DNA from: Planctomycetota bacterium
GTDB taxonomy: Bacteria > Planctomycetota > Brocadiia > SM23-32 > JAKLEA01
Reading direction: 5' to 3'
NCBI GenBank assembly: GCA_022711755.1
Contig: JAKLEA010000007.1
Coordinates: 1 to 64,000, forward strand
DNA: 64,000 nt
Both the position numbers and the translations under genes were made by a program. Below the pieces are notes generated by a model. That model ran no database searches and was not told the origin of the DNA. It worked only from the letters and a program-made list of their open reading frames with translations. Below are positions 36,806 through 45,348 of the stretch, piece by piece; within the stretch, counting starts at the first letter, position 1; each line of letters begins with the position of its first letter.

Positions 36806-37744
36806 CTAAATAGAACCTTCGATATCAACCGTCAGGATTCCTGCCATGCTCAGCTTCACGCCCATAACGACGTTCTCCATGTCAACGTTCTCGAAGGTAT
36901 CGGTCTCCAGATGGTAGTTCGGGTCGGAATAGGGGAACGATCCCAGGTTCATGATCGCGTTCAGATATCCGGCATTGATGTATGACCCGTCGTCATCCCC
37001 CGGATGCTTGCGCTGAACAATGCTCTGCGCGAGACCGATGCCGTATTCCTCGTTGAGCCTGCTTGTCATCTCGGCAAGCCTCCTGCCCTCCGGCACGGTG
37101 TAAAGAGTGACGTTCGTCTTGCGCCCCGCCGCAAGGTCTTCTGCCGATTTCCCGCCCAGCGAGTCAATATTTAAGATCGCGATCAGGTTCTCCCCGCTCT
37201 CGCGCGACTTGCGAGCCGCCGTCACGCTAGTCCACGGCGTATGTTCCTCGTTACAGAAGATGAAGCGGATCGCGCGCTTAGATTCGTATTCGCTCAGTAT
37301 CCGGGCAATCTCGATGACGGCGACCGTGCCGACGCCGTTGTCATACGCGCCGGGGGAGTCAATCCAGCTCTGCGAGTCCTTGTGAGCGATGGCAACGATG
37401 ATCTCGTCCGGCTTTTCCGAACCTTGTTTCTCGGTATATACATTGTAGGCCGTATACCACGGGTCGGCTGGATCGGGCGCGCCGTACCAGTGATGATAAG
37501 GCTTAGTGCGATCACAACGGAAAGCCTGTACGCGCGTCCCCTCTCGCCCGACTGCGTAACCATACTCCTGTAGTCTGGACTCGATGTAGTCGTCCGCCTC
37601 GTAGAGCGAGTTCTTCTCCGCGCCGGGTCGTGTCCAGTTGAGCTTGCGGAACGGCAGCGGGTACTTCGTGAGGTACCGAAGATCATTCGACATTCTTTCC
37701 GCGTTGACCCTGGAAATCAGGTTTCTGATTTTTTCGTGTGTCAT
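36806..37744 (-). CDS. M28-family zinc aminopeptidase-like protein
   Basis: About 312 residues; the ATG at 37744 is preferred over the GTG at 37756 because GGGAG lies eleven bases upstream of it and overlaps the GTG. Metal-binding motifs of the M28 family are recognisable: [10 protein letters not shown] with His and Asp, [12 protein letters not shown] with bridging Asp, [11 protein letters not shown] with the Glu pair, NIDSLGGK with Asp, and [12 protein letters not shown] with the final His. There is no signal peptide, so it is probably cytosolic. The stop codon TAG is made partly from the IS630 insertion, but the last residues are unchanged. It is followed upstream by the DUF4838 fusion gene, 24 bases away, in the same direction. 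Confidence 0.85.
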   Translation of the reverse strand: MTHEKIRNLISRVNAERMSNDLRYLTKYPLPFRKLNWTRPGAEKNSLYEADDYIESRLQEYGYAVGREGTRVQAFRCDRTKPYHHWYGAPDPADPWYTAYNVYTEKQGSEKPDEIIVAIAHKDSQSWIDSPGAYDNGVGTVAVIEIARILSEYESKRAIRFIFCNEEHTPWTSVTAARKSRESGENLIAILNIDSLGGKSAEDLAAGRKTNVTLYTVPEGRRLAEMTSRLNEEYGIGLAQSIVQRKHPGDDDGSYINAGYLNAIMNLGSFPYSDPNYHLETDTFENVDMENVVMGVKLSMAGILTVDIEGSI

Positions 37745-37768
37745 GTGCGCCGTCACTCCCGGTAATGG

Positions 37769-40700
37769 TTATTTCTCCAGCATTATCTGCGGCCTTGTCC
37801 AGTTGGCCCAGTCGTGCTTCTCGTTGCCCAGCGCGTCAACGCGCAGTGTCAGCGCGATCTTCTTCCCGGCCATTTTCGTCAGGTCAAGTTCGTGGGCGAT
37901 GGGCGGTTGCTCCTTCTGAGTATGCTCCCACTCTTGCCGCCCGTCAATGAGAATGGCGAACCGAGCGCCGTCGTCGGTGGGACCGGTGAATCCCGTGCCG
38001 AATCTCAGTATGATCTTCGCGCTATGCTCGACCTTCGGAAGCTCAATCTCAAACGTCGCGTCGGCGGGCGACCCGGCCTTCGGGTGGTGGAAGATGCTCA
38101 GGAGGGTCTTATCCCCGCTGCGGATCGTTTCCGGACGCCAATCCATACAGTTTTCAAGCTTCGCTCGTCCAAGGTTCATGTAGAGATCGAGGATCAGGGA
38201 CTCCGGTGCGTCTGCGAACTTCGCCTCCATCTGCGTCAGCCACCCGGCCATGCCGGCTCCGCCTTCGCAGACGTGCGTGATGCCGCATGATTCCACGATC
38301 CGCCGGAAGTCCGCCAGAATGGTTCCGGCATCCTTCGGGTCAAGCCCGTAGTCTGCGGGATATGTCAGTTGCATGTACCACAGCGGGAGGAGCAGTCTGC
38401 CGACACGGTTTGCGGTCTCGGAATCCTTCGCGCGAGTTCTTGCCCGTGTCAGGATTTCCAGTCCGTCATGGACCAGCCGCTGCGGGACCGTGTTCTTTGG
38501 GTCCCACGCGCCGAATGCGTGAACCTCCGGCTCCTTCGCGCAATCATCAAGCAGGCTGAGGTAGTCGAGGACGTCATTCGCCGAGGCGCCGTAGTAACCG
38601 TTGCAGAACTCCAGCCGGATCATCCCCGGATCGCGCTCCGGATTCCACATGAGCTGGGATGCGAGATACTGCCTCAACTCGGCCAACTCTCCGCCGGGCC
38701 CCTGGTAGTTGCCCTGAATCATCAGCCCGTTCACGCCGTGGGCCGCGTAATACTTGATATCCCGCGCAAGGGCGTCAAGGTTCTGGTTCGGCGCGATGTA
38801 GTGCGCGAAATTCGTGGCGTAGTGCCAGATGAATATGCGCCGCGTCAGCCCGCTCCACTCGGCGATGTACTGTGTCAGGTTTGCGCCAAGCCCGCACTTC
38901 TCGAATCCGTGGAAGTAGCATCCCGCGTGGCAGAGGCGGATGATGACGTTCTTGCGCGGACGGGTCTTCGCGGGCGGTTTCATCGCGTAGGCGTAGGCCA
39001 GCGTCTCGACCCATTTATCCGGATACTTCTCCTCAACCTTTTCAGCAATCGCGTTGACGAATCGCAGTATCGGCCCGTGCTGGGAACCCTCCTCGCCGAC
39101 AATCGCCATGCACTTGTCGCATTCGCAGGACCCATTGCCGTCGTTCTGCGAAACGTCGAAGATCGGCACGCCGGGATTCTCCTCGATCCACTTCATGACC
39201 TGTTCAGTCGCAATGCTAAGAACATCGGGATTGGAAAGGCAAAGCTGACCGTGGATCGTTTCCCTTGTGCGCTTGCCGCCAACGAGGCTGAAGTATTCCG
39301 GATGCTCGTCGTAATACTTCTCCGGCGGGACGAGTTTGCAGAAGCTGTGAACATAAGGATGGAAGGCGATCTTGCCGCCGGAGGTTTCATCGCATTTCGT
39401 GGCGGGACCGTTGAGCCGCTGCCGGGCTGCGATCTCCATCGGGAAACTGTCGAAGTAAAGCGTCTCCCGGTACATGAACGGCGGCGAATATGCGTAATCA
39501 ATCGTCGGAAGCGCAACTGTCGTTCTCTTTGGAACGATTATGCAGTCCCGCGCCAGGAAGCGCACGCCGAGATATCTTTCCAGCAGGACATAGATGCTGT
39601 ACAACCTGCCGCGCGCATCCTTTCCGGAAAGGATTACATCCCGTTGTTCCCCGGCTACCTCTATCCAGCTCGTTCGCATCGGATCAGGCCGCGTACGTAT
39701 CAGAATGCCGTCCTCGCGCAACCCTCCAATCGCCTTCCGGTCATCGTCATTCAGCATGGTGTCGCAGCGCCCAATGATGATTGACGGCGTTCCGCTCCGC
39801 GCGCTCCATTCGTCCGTTATCGGAAGCTTCACGCCCGACATCTCTTCGAGGAAATGCTGGAGTTCGCGCGCCGCGTATTCTTCAGACGGCTCCGGCTTGG
39901 ATGGAATGACAATGCGATAATCGCTAGCGCCGTCCTTGATGATTGTTATTTCTGGAGTAGGATCCGGCGTCGCCTCGATTGACGCCGACGGCAGCGCTTC
40001 GTCCCAACTCTTGATGCCGATGACAGGCAGCGCGAACTCGAACGCCTTCTCCCACTCGGGCGTGTCAGCCTTCTTGAACACTTCGTAACTGAGTTTCCTC
40101 TCCCCCGGCGAGCATATGCTGTCCTTCGCCCAAGTCCACAGGCCGAGCTTCAGTCCGCCCTCCTGCCTGTGGTCAACGTGGCGATGAAGGATGAAGGAGT
40201 CAATCTCAGGGATATTCCGCAGCTTGTGGTAGGCCAGCGCGTATGCAGCCGCCTGAATCTTCTGCCCTTCCGGTCCATCCGGCGTATGGAAGCCTTGTTC
40301 CGATAGGATTATCCTTCTCGGTTCCCCGCGATGCAGAAAGGCATCTCGCTTGAGGAAAGCCGGCAAGATTTCGATGTTCTTGAAGGTTATCTTCGGAGTG
40401 TCGAAACTCAGTGCGGCCTGCCGATCCCTCCAGAATCGCGGGTCGAACAGATTCTCAGGATAGGGATGGAAGGCGACATGCCACGGAAAATCCCCGCCCC
40501 GTTTCGCCCAGGCATTAAGCTTTTCCAGAAACTCCTTTCCCCGAAACGCCGTGAGAGGATCGTCGCGTATCGCCTCATTCCAGTGATGCTCCATCGAAAC
40601 GTAGGTTCGGATTTTCGAGTGAATGCTTCGCGCCGTCAGGTCCGCGATCCTGAGCGCAGGGCCGTAATGCTCGATGAATTCGTCCAGTGGCATCTTGCCG

Positions 40701-41593
40701 ATGTTATACCACTCCCAATGCGCCTGGACCTCGTTACCGATGATATAGCCTGAGACGTGGCCAAAGACGCAATCGGGGCGGGAATATCTCTCTGCGAGAA
40801 ATCCCAGCGCGGCGCGGTAGTAGCGAATCCCCTTCGCGCCCGTCATGTTGAATGCGCCGAGGTTGAATGGCGCGTGTTCAAGGTCGGTCGCCGGATGGAT
40901 GAATGGATTGTTCGGATCGGGCTTTCTCGGGACGCCGTTCAGCAGGATGATCGTGATGTTGATTCCCGCGTTGGTCATCTGCTTGAACGCCTTGTCCAGC
41001 CCTCCGATGTAGTTCATGTCAATCGGGATGCGCTCCCCGTCAATCTCCGCGAAAACGTCCGACTTCCCCGACCAGTCAATGACCTGGGAGATCATGACGT
41101 TGTAACCGGCGTACTTGACGCCAAGCTCGATGGCGTCGTCAACCATCTGGACCTGAAGCCCTTTGATGCTCTCCGGCCACTTGAAATCAAAGTCGCGGAC
41201 TGGAATACCGGCGATGTCGCTGACATAACGAGGACACCCTATTGGCGTTCCAGTCGCGGATTCGACAATCTGGAATTTCGAGAACATCCTGTCCCGCTTC
41301 CCGTCGAAGCGCGCAATCCTGACGCCTTTCTCCCCGACATCGCCCTGCCAAACAGGCTGCCTCGCGCCAGGGGTGTAATTCTCAAAAGGCTGAAGCTCAT
41401 AAATGGATATCCTGTCCGCCGGAACATAGAAATAAAACTTAAGGTCTGACGTATCAGCTGTTATCAACCAGACATTGTGTACTTCCCGGCAGAGTTCCGT
41501 TCGCATAAGAGCTACCGCAAGGCCCGACTGGTCGCTCTTGTATGAACAGCCTGCCAGAACCATCATCATGGCCGCATTGAGAATGTGCCTCAT
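37769..41593 (-). CDS. Lipoprotein fusion: DUF5722-like TIM barrel and DUF4838-like glycosidase
   Basis: About 1274 residues from the ATG at 41593, which has AAGGAG eight bases upstream; the ATG at 41599 sits too close to that site. The lipobox V-L-A-G-C places a lipidated Cys near residue 16-18. The N-terminal 530 residues resemble DUF5722 TIM barrels: GHVSGYIIGNEVQAHWEW carries a candidate acid/base Glu (about 290) and IILSEQGFHTPDG a nucleophile (434). A GH67-N/GH20-N-like domain (EEYAARELQHFLEEMSGVKLP, about 550-660) follows, then a DUF4838 domain with a CECDKC cluster near residue 800. Two catalytic-type barrels joined in one lipoprotein is unusual. It probably attacks a complex glycan at the surface. 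Confidence 0.78.
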   Translation of the reverse strand: MRHILNAAMMMVLAGCSYKSDQSGLAVALMRTELCREVHNVWLITADTSDLKFYFYVPADRISIYELQPFENYTPGARQPVWQGDVGEKGVRIARFDGKRDRMFSKFQIVESATGTPIGCPRYVSDIAGIPVRDFDFKWPESIKGLQVQMVDDAIELGVKYAGYNVMISQVIDWSGKSDVFAEIDGERIPIDMNYIGGLDKAFKQMTNAGINITIILLNGVPRKPDPNNPFIHPATDLEHAPFNLGAFNMTGAKGIRYYRAALGFLAERYSRPDCVFGHVSGYIIGNEVQAHWEWYNIGKMPLDEFIEHYGPALRIADLTARSIHSKIRTYVSMEHHWNEAIRDDPLTAFRGKEFLEKLNAWAKRGGDFPWHVAFHPYPENLFDPRFWRDRQAALSFDTPKITFKNIEILPAFLKRDAFLHRGEPRRIILSEQGFHTPDGPEGQKIQAAAYALAYHKLRNIPEIDSFILHRHVDHRQEGGLKLGLWTWAKDSICSPGERKLSYEVFKKADTPEWEKAFEFALPVIGIKSWDEALPSASIEATPDPTPEITIIKDGASDYRIVIPSKPEPSEEYAARELQHFLEEMSGVKLPITDEWSARSGTPSIIIGRCDTMLNDDDRKAIGGLREDGILIRTRPDPMRTSWIEVAGEQRDVILSGKDARGRLYSIYVLLERYLGVRFLARDCIIVPKRTTVALPTIDYAYSPPFMYRETLYFDSFPMEIAARQRLNGPATKCDETSGGKIAFHPYVHSFCKLVPPEKYYDEHPEYFSLVGGKRTRETIHGQLCLSNPDVLSIATEQVMKWIEENPGVPIFDVSQNDGNGSCECDKCMAIVGEEGSQHGPILRFVNAIAEKVEEKYPDKWVETLAYAYAMKPPAKTRPRKNVIIRLCHAGCYFHGFEKCGLGANLTQYIAEWSGLTRRIFIWHYATNFAHYIAPNQNLDALARDIKYYAAHGVNGLMIQGNYQGPGGELAELRQYLASQLMWNPERDPGMIRLEFCNGYYGASANDVLDYLSLLDDCAKEPEVHAFGAWDPKNTVPQRLVHDGLEILTRARTRAKDSETANRVGRLLLPLWYMQLTYPADYGLDPKDAGTILADFRRIVESCGITHVCEGGAGMAGWLTQMEAKFADAPESLILDLYMNLGRAKLENCMDWRPETIRSGDKTLLSIFHHPKAGSPADATFEIELPKVEHSAKIILRFGTGFTGPTDDGARFAILIDGRQEWEHTQKEQPPIAHELDLTKMAGKKIALTLRVDALGNEKHDWANWTRPQIMLEK

Positions 41594-41797
41594 GAACATG
41601 TCTCCTTCCGTGATCGAGCTGTTCGGAGCGGGAGTTGTGGACTGCCAAAAGCGTCCCTCTTATCATATAATCCAATTGTCATCGTTAGAAGTCCGAGAAG
41701 GACCATCCCCGCTATCTTGTCCGGTTGCGGCACAGGTTTCTTCACATATTGCTAATGACCGAAACTGCCATGAGACTCAACTGATGGAGAGCCAGAA

Positions 41798-43108
41798 ATG
41801 ATAACGGTTGAACTCGCCGAAACCCCAAGCTTCTGCGCACACGAACACTGGGGCAGTATTGACTCCATCGGCATGACCCCGGAAGGTTTCAGGGCCGACG
41901 TTGTTCCCGGCGCGACGCCGTTACGCCGGACGGGGTTGATGGACATACTGCTCGACCCGTATTTCGGCGGTTCGCTGGGCATGGCGGGGGTGAACGTCAA
42001 CTCGCTGGCATCGGATTCTGGATTCGCAAACTTCCGGGAGATGGCGCTGAGCGAGCCGGTCCGCGCCATGTCCGCCTTACGCCCCGCTCTGAAGGTTCAG
42101 CGCATGACCGGCACGTACCAGTGCATCCGGCGCGGGGTCATGCGTCTTTATGGCATTGACATTGATGTAGAAGGCGATGACGGAATTGCAGAACTCGATT
42201 CCCGAATCGGAAACAAATATTCGGCTCCATTCGCGTGGTATCGTGAGGCCATGATCGAGGCAAGGATGAACGGGCTTATCCGCCCTGTCCACCCGGAATT
42301 TTATTTTGCCGACACATCATCCGCTGAAGCGTCATCGGAACTCGGTTTCACCAATACTGTCATGCGGATTGATCCCCTCCTCGGCATGTGGCCGACCGAT
42401 TGCCCCAGACGCGAGAAGCTTGCCGCGCGCCTCGGCGTGGAACCGCGCGACGCGGCGTCATGGCGCCGCTTACTGGAGAAACTTTTCGATAAAGCGGCGA
42501 AATCCGGCTCACTAGGGATCAAACAATTGCAGGCCTATTCCCGCTCACTCGATTTCCGCGCCCGGACTGACGCCCAGGTTGCGTGGAAGGGGCCTTCAGA
42601 CCCGGATCAGGTCCGCGCGTTCCAGGACTGGATCGTCCATGAATGCTGCCGACTGGCGCATGATCGCGGCTGGCCGCACCAGATCCACGTCGGCACGCAC
42701 AACCTTTCTCATTCCAGCCCTCTCCCGCTGTCAACTCTGGCCGAGAAATACCCAAATATGAAAATTGTTCAGTTGCACTGCTGGCCGTTCCTACGCGAGG
42801 CCGGATGGCTAGCGCGTCAGCATCGCAATGTCTTCATTGACACATGCTGGCTCCCAGTCCTGAATCCAAGGTACTATCGAAACGCCGTTGAGGAGTGGAT
42901 CAACTATGTTCCATTGCACAAGATCATGTGCGCGCATGATTCCACGTCCGTCGAGATGGCGGCGGGATCGCTGGTATTCGTCCGGGAAATCCTTGCCGAA
43001 ATTCTGTCAACTCAGTCAACAGCGACCGGAATGGGCGAACGCCTGCTTGAACAGACAGCCGCAATGTTCCTCAATGGCAATGCAAACGAAGTCTACCTCG
43101 TCCATTAA
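41798..43108 (+). CDS. Amidohydrolase-superfamily TIM-barrel protein
   Basis: A 436-residue cytosolic protein opening with a metal-binding HEH motif in FCAHEHWG. It continues with the pattern of COG2159-type amidohydrolases: SLGIKQLQAYSR (Lys region), HQIHVGTHNLSH, KIVQLHCWPF and a late MCAHDSTSVEMA with the metal-binding Asp. GGAGA eight bases before the ATG supports the start. Family members hydrolyse or decarboxylate ring compounds, or act on uronate-type sugars; the uronate-isomerase-like HxH and late Asp suggest a sugar substrate, but I cannot prove it. It is divergent from the DUF4838 fusion and converges with the six-hairpin glycosidase gene. Confidence 0.8.
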   Translation: MITVELAETPSFCAHEHWGSIDSIGMTPEGFRADVVPGATPLRRTGLMDILLDPYFGGSLGMAGVNVNSLASDSGFANFREMALSEPVRAMSALRPALKVQRMTGTYQCIRRGVMRLYGIDIDVEGDDGIAELDSRIGNKYSAPFAWYREAMIEARMNGLIRPVHPEFYFADTSSAEASSELGFTNTVMRIDPLLGMWPTDCPRREKLAARLGVEPRDAASWRRLLEKLFDKAAKSGSLGIKQLQAYSRSLDFRARTDAQVAWKGPSDPDQVRAFQDWIVHECCRLAHDRGWPHQIHVGTHNLSHSSPLPLSTLAEKYPNMKIVQLHCWPFLREAGWLARQHRNVFIDTCWLPVLNPRYYRNAVEEWINYVPLHKIMCAHDSTSVEMAAGSLVFVREILAEILSTQSTATGMGERLLEQTAAMFLNGNANEVYLVH

Positions 43109-43178
43109 CGACTGCTCAATGATCCTGAGCGGTTAATCATCCGGGACGGAGGTATGTCTCCGGATTATTCCCGTCTGA

Positions 43179-45215
43179 TTATTCCCTCTCTTGCGCGTTC
43201 CCAAATTCAATTCTTATCTCAGCCTTCCCATCCCAAGTCTTCTCGATATGCCAGCCGTCGGAAGTTCTTACGGCGATCCGCATGCCCATTCCGCCACGCG
43301 AGACCTCAATATCGAAATCCCTTCCAAATGCCTTGATGCTTCTCAGCGCCATGTTGCTCCATCCGGACGGCAGTCTCGGCTCGCAGGTGAACGAATTCAA
43401 CCCCGTGGGCGTTATTCCGAATAATCCCTCGGTCATAACGCGGCAGTAAAGCGCGCTCTCGGCGGAAAGATGCCGCTGGTTGCCTTCAGGATACGCCTCG
43501 ACAGGATACGGCACATGCTCGCCGAGCAGCCGCCGATTCGTGTAGGCTGTGAAGTAGCGCAAAGCAAGATCGGTCTCGCCTGAGAAAAAGACCCCACGCA
43601 GAGCATAGAGTGTTGATCTGTCCCAAAACGTCTTCTCCCCCGCCTGCGTTGCCAGACCGTCTGCCGTCCAGAGCCGTGGCGAGAACAGGGCGGCAATCGT
43701 CCCGGCCTTTCGCTCCATGATGCCCATTGTCAGCGGAAGGCATATCCATGCTCGCAGAACGTCGTTGCCGTCATAATACCTGTAAGTCTCGAACCCCTCG
43801 ACCTTCGCTCCGAAATAGCGTTCCATCGCAGCCCTCAGCTGCCCCCCCCGTCTGTCGTATTCGGCTGCAACCGATTCCGGCTTGCCCAGCGCCCGCGCAA
43901 GGTCAGCAGCCGAACGCAAACCGCCGTATGTCAGAGTTGACGTGCTCAGGTTTGCCTTCCCCGCCGGGAAGCGACCTTCAAGCTCATCGGAATCCGACGC
44001 GATCACGCCATCCAGCGTCGTCTTGCGCCGGCAGTATTCGAGACACCATTCTATTGAAGGCCACAATTCCTCGGCGATCTTCCGATCTCCCATCGTCAAG
44101 GCGTAACGACTCGCCCCGTATGCGATCATGGCGGCGTCTCCGCGATCCCCCGCGCCGTTCCAGATGTCAATGCCCTCGGCAATGATCGAAGACGGAACAG
44201 CCTTGTAGTCCGGCTTCATGAACCGTGCGAAATGGCGATAACAGTTCAGCGTTGACTCGTTTCCGCCCTGATCGCCCAGGAACGGGAAAAAAGGCCCGGA
44301 ATATTCCGCCTGATCGTTGGCCCAGATCGCGGCATAGTATGCCCCGCCGCCGGGGCCGTGCATCAGCCCCCCCTTCGTGGCAAATATGCTCTCCGCCGCC
44401 CGAAGCTTCGCAAGATCGAACGCGCGATTGAGAACCCGATCGGGTGTTTCAAGCTTTAGCGACTCAAACAGCCCGCTGACAAACTCTCGCCTGCTTTGTT
44501 CTTCCTCCTCGATTCTTATGTCGAGGGGCTGCTCCCCCGGAAGACGGCCGCTGATGACAACCCCAAATCGGAATTCATCCCCGGGAACAAGCGTCGCTTG
44601 TCCATGCCCGACAGTAACGGTCTGAAGCAGGTACGACCCCTGAACGCCTGTCTTGGGATCGGTTGTAATCGAACGCTCCGTCGGGTTCACAGCTATTCGC
44701 ATCGGCCTGTCTGACTTGTTCCGAAGCGTCCATCTTTCAAGCGCGGCTGGTTTATCGCGCGACGGGAATATGATCCTTTCAATCCCCAGGCCCGCGTCCG
44801 TAACACTTGAGACGTTCAGCAGCCCGTCAAGCGATATGCTGACGACCTTCGCTCCAAACACGGCCTTATCGTCCACCCGGATGTCCGGCGCGATCTCCGG
44901 CCCGAAATCCTGCGACAGACTGGCGTGGGTGTTGTTGGGAATCGTGCGCAACATGGGCCAGACAACATGACGGGAGATAGATAAATGCCTGTCCGCTCCG
45001 ACAACGTAGCGAACGATCACTGAAACGCGTCGCCCGCTCATTTCAATATGGTCCGAGTGCGGCAGATTCTGATCGCAGGCCACGTTCCAGACTACGCCAA
45101 AACCCTTGCCCAATTCCCATCGCGGCGGCTGCGACTCGCGGCCATCATCGCTCTTCGCCACGGCTCCCAACCCGGTCAGACCGGCGATTCCAACGCAAAG
45201 CAGCATGTTCCTCAT
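43179..45215 (-). CDS. Secreted six-hairpin glycosidase-like protein
   Basis: A 678-residue exported protein (signal ends near L-G-A-V-A-K). After an N-terminal beta-sandwich of about 240 residues comes an alpha-toroid: GGGAYYAAIWANDQAEYSGPFFPFLGDQGG, then DGVIASDSDELEGRF, NGNDVLRAWICLPLTMGIM and WDRSTLYALRGVFFSGE. Such layouts are common in GH78/GH106/GH116-like six-hairpin enzymes; the acidic D-Q-A-E and S-D-E segments would house the catalytic acids. The GH family cannot be assigned by eye. The start is ATG at 45215 with CGGAG three bases upstream. It is 133 bases downstream of the giant LamG protein and probably co-transcribed. Confidence 0.8.
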   Translation of the reverse strand: MRNMLLCVGIAGLTGLGAVAKSDDGRESQPPRWELGKGFGVVWNVACDQNLPHSDHIEMSGRRVSVIVRYVVGADRHLSISRHVVWPMLRTIPNNTHASLSQDFGPEIAPDIRVDDKAVFGAKVVSISLDGLLNVSSVTDAGLGIERIIFPSRDKPAALERWTLRNKSDRPMRIAVNPTERSITTDPKTGVQGSYLLQTVTVGHGQATLVPGDEFRFGVVISGRLPGEQPLDIRIEEEEQSRREFVSGLFESLKLETPDRVLNRAFDLAKLRAAESIFATKGGLMHGPGGGAYYAAIWANDQAEYSGPFFPFLGDQGGNESTLNCYRHFARFMKPDYKAVPSSIIAEGIDIWNGAGDRGDAAMIAYGASRYALTMGDRKIAEELWPSIEWCLEYCRRKTTLDGVIASDSDELEGRFPAGKANLSTSTLTYGGLRSAADLARALGKPESVAAEYDRRGGQLRAAMERYFGAKVEGFETYRYYDGNDVLRAWICLPLTMGIMERKAGTIAALFSPRLWTADGLATQAGEKTFWDRSTLYALRGVFFSGETDLALRYFTAYTNRRLLGEHVPYPVEAYPEGNQRHLSAESALYCRVMTEGLFGITPTGLNSFTCEPRLPSGWSNMALRSIKAFGRDFDIEVSRGGMGMRIAVRTSDGWHIEKTWDGKAEIRIEFGNAQERE

Positions 45216-45348
45216 GATCTCCGCATGTCTCCCTGTTGCCTCAGAAACAAGGCATCATTTGTCAATCCAATGTAAGGTTTGAGTAGCGCAGCCGTAGACA
45301 CTCGCCGTTGCGATTCTGATTACGTGAAATCTTTGGCTTTACGCATTT

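Larger units (their letters stand above)
35631..36806 (-). mobile_element. Intact IS630-family insertion sequence
   Basis: An element of about 1176 bp with 20-bp terminal inverted repeats differing at one position (35632-35651 and 36786-36805) and a single transposase gene. TA lies on both sides (35629-35630 and 36807-36808), matching the TA target duplication of IS630/Tc1-like elements. The right junction falls within the stop codon of the M28 peptidase gene. Confidence 0.93.

Noticed and set aside
38369..39784. A 471-codon plus-strand frame opposite the DUF4838 part
   Set aside because: Antisense shadow of a long open frame with clear family features.
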